Source: Kiritimatiellia bacterium
Lineage (GTDB): Bacteria > Verrucomicrobiota > Kiritimatiellia > RFP12 > UBA1067
DNA length: 5,899 bases
Reading direction: 5' to 3'
Assembly (NCBI GenBank): GCA_028707675.1
Contig: JAQWAM010000106.1
Location: forward strand, 1-5,899
The translations under genes were made by a program, and so were the position numbers. Below, piece after piece: positions 4,956 through 5,899 of the stretch (position 1 is its first letter; the number at the start of each line of letters is the position of its first letter). Under the pieces are notes generated by a model that was not told the origin of the DNA, searched no databases, and saw only the letters and a list, made by a program, of their open reading frames with translations.

Positions 4956-5011
4956 CCAAGCATGTTTGCACAACCACCCGCCGCCGCTGGTGTCGGACGA
5001 GATTAAGTACT

Positions 5012-5044
5012 GCCCGGCGCAGCGCCCAGCATCAAGCGCCGGGC
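5012..5044 (+). promoter_or_regulatory. GC-rich 9-bp inverted repeat in the cardiolipin synthase leader
   Basis: GCCCGGCGC (5012-5020) pairs perfectly with GCGCCGGGC (5036-5044) around a 15-base loop. It ends 26 bases before the ATG and about 13 before the ribosome binding site. No T-run follows, so it is not an ordinary terminator. It could be an RNA structure affecting the leader, a protein-binding site, or chance in GC-rich DNA. Confidence 0.45.
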
Positions 5045-5070
5045 GGACGCGGAACGCGGGAGAGCTGAAT

Positions 5071-5899
5071 ATGGTAACGCTGATAGCCATGACAACGCCG
5101 AGCCTGCCCGAATCCATCGGATACGGGAGCGCGATCCACGTCCTGCTCTGCCTGCTGGTCATACTGCACGTCCTGCGCAAGCCGCGCGACGCGCGAACCT
5201 CGCTGCTCTGGATCTTTCTCACGACCGCAGTGCCCTTCTTCGGCTTCGCGGCCTATGTGCTCTTCGGCATCAACACCATCCCCGACAAAGGCTGGCAGAA
5301 GCAGTACTCGGACAGCACATTCAGAAAACGCCAACACCTGCACAGCCGCACGACCCACCCGCTCGCGAAGATGCACGCTCAGCGCAACTCCTTCCGCACC
5401 CAGCCGATGAACCCCGAGAACGTCCCGCTCAACCACATCCTGGATCACATGTCGCGCAGCCACCCGCTGCTCGGCGGCAACGCCATCACCCTGCTGGAGC
5501 CGGCGGGCGAAGCTTTGGAAGCGATGTTCAAAGCCATCGGCGGGGCACGCCACAGCATCAACCTGTCGACTTACATCTTCAGTGACGACCGCACCGGGCG
5601 CAGGCTCATGGCGCTGCTGGAGGAACGCGCCCGCGCCGGCGTAAAAGTGCGTGTGCTGTATGACGCTTTCGGCTCGGCCGGCCCCAGCCTGCGCCTCTTC
5701 TTCTGGCGCCGCCGCAACGTGCCAAACATGCGCATGGCCGGATTCTCGCAGGCCAACATGCTGAAGCGCAAATTCCAGCTCAACCTGCGCAACCACCGCA
5801 AGATACTGGTGGTCGACGGTAAAGAGGCCTTCACCGGCGGCGTGAATTTCCATAACGTCTATCTCAAGCGCCGCGGAAGGGAAGCCACAATCGACTACC
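5071..5899 (+). CDS. cls: Cardiolipin synthase (PLD superfamily), 3'-truncated by the window end
   Basis: This enzyme condenses two phosphatidylglycerol molecules, or a related donor pair, into cardiolipin at the inner membrane. The 276 residues present show two N-terminal membrane helices (about 20-36 and 45-66, with PFFGFAAYVLFG typical of the PLDc_N region). A linker follows, then the first PLD domain from about residue 138 (ITLLEP, INLSTYIFSDD, VKVRVLYDAFGS). The first HKD motif is complete: H242, K244 and D249 in NHRKILVVD, followed by TGGVNF (255-260). The family is usually about 480 residues, so some 200, including the second HKD motif, lie beyond the window. The ATG at 5071 has GGGAG eight bases upstream; a second in-frame ATG at 5089 is less well placed. 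The frame is open further upstream without any better start. A transphosphatidylase of another specificity cannot be excluded without the second half. Confidence 0.92.
   Translation, partial: MVTLIAMTTPSLPESIGYGSAIHVLLCLLVILHVLRKPRDARTSLLWIFLTTAVPFFGFAAYVLFGINTIPDKGWQKQYSDSTFRKRQHLHSRTTHPLAKMHAQRNSFRTQPMNPENVPLNHILDHMSRSHPLLGGNAITLLEPAGEALEAMFKAIGGARHSINLSTYIFSDDRTGRRLMALLEERARAGVKVRVLYDAFGSAGPSLRLFFWRRRNVPNMRMAGFSQANMLKRKFQLNLRNHRKILVVDGKEAFTGGVNFHNVYLKRRGREATIDY

Larger units (their letters stand above)
4770..5070. other. Non-coding stretch between the HTH gene and cardiolipin synthase
   Basis: I find no convincing gene on either strand here. Minus-strand readings (for example 4738-4977) have no family resemblance, and they run across the tandem repeat. 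The stretch holds a three-unit tandem repeat (4886-4909), a possible promoter (4927-4955), a 5-bp AATGA/TCATT inverted repeat (4936-4950) and a GC-rich 9-bp inverted repeat (5012-5044). The left part is GC-rich, the part around 4920-4970 A+T-rich. Confidence 0.6.

Noticed and set aside
5032..5853. A 273-codon open frame on the minus strand opposite the cardiolipin synthase gene
   Set aside because: It mirrors the GC-rich codons of a clearly recognised enzyme gene and has no family resemblance of its own.

Overview
The window looks like a piece of a GC-rich environmental bacterial chromosome, most likely from the PVC superphylum (Kiritimatiellota, Verrucomicrobiota or Lentisphaerota). This placement is inference. 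It rests on the secreted BACON/LamG/InlB-repeat protein with a C-terminus of the type '...GNAAFYRL...', on the style of the conserved hypothetical at the left end, and on the small toxin-antitoxin-like genes. There is no rRNA, tRNA, CRISPR array or recognisable transposase.

Layout, left to right. (1) 1-605: a GC-rich conserved hypothetical gene (189-605, +) whose promoter lies so close to the ATG that its mRNA may be leaderless. (2) About 606-2090: a block visibly richer in A+T, holding small accessory genes. These are a VapB-like ribbon-helix-helix antitoxin with no toxin beside it (714-956, -), a DUF4160-DUF2442 pair read from its own good sigma70-type promoter (1204-1795, +), and an unrecognised 94-residue protein (1776-2060, -) that converges on and overlaps the DUF2442 gene. 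(3) 2089-4538: a GC-rich minus-strand unit with a large secreted BACON-repeat protein followed, with an ATGA stop/start overlap, by a small lipoprotein. The first part of the large gene is missing. (4) About 4530-4545: a sharp junction where the 5'-truncated BACON gene (reading left) meets a 5'-truncated or frameshifted XRE-type helix-turn-helix gene (reading right, ending 4769). (5) 4770-5070: a non-coding stretch with a short tandem repeat, a possible promoter and a 9-bp inverted repeat. (6) 5071-end: the N-terminal half or so of a cardiolipin synthase (PLD superfamily), cut by the window edge.

The genes do not form one pathway. The firmest functional units are the BACON protein plus lipoprotein (cell envelope or secreted), the DUF4160-DUF2442 pair (a recurring module suspected, not proven, to be toxin-antitoxin-like), and cardiolipin synthase (membrane lipid synthesis). 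The accessory block and the head-to-head junction suggest a rearranged, horizontally acquired region. I do not see a clear new system. The best candidates for novelty are the BACON-LamG-BACON-InlB protein with its coupled lipoprotein, and the unknown 94-residue gene behind them.
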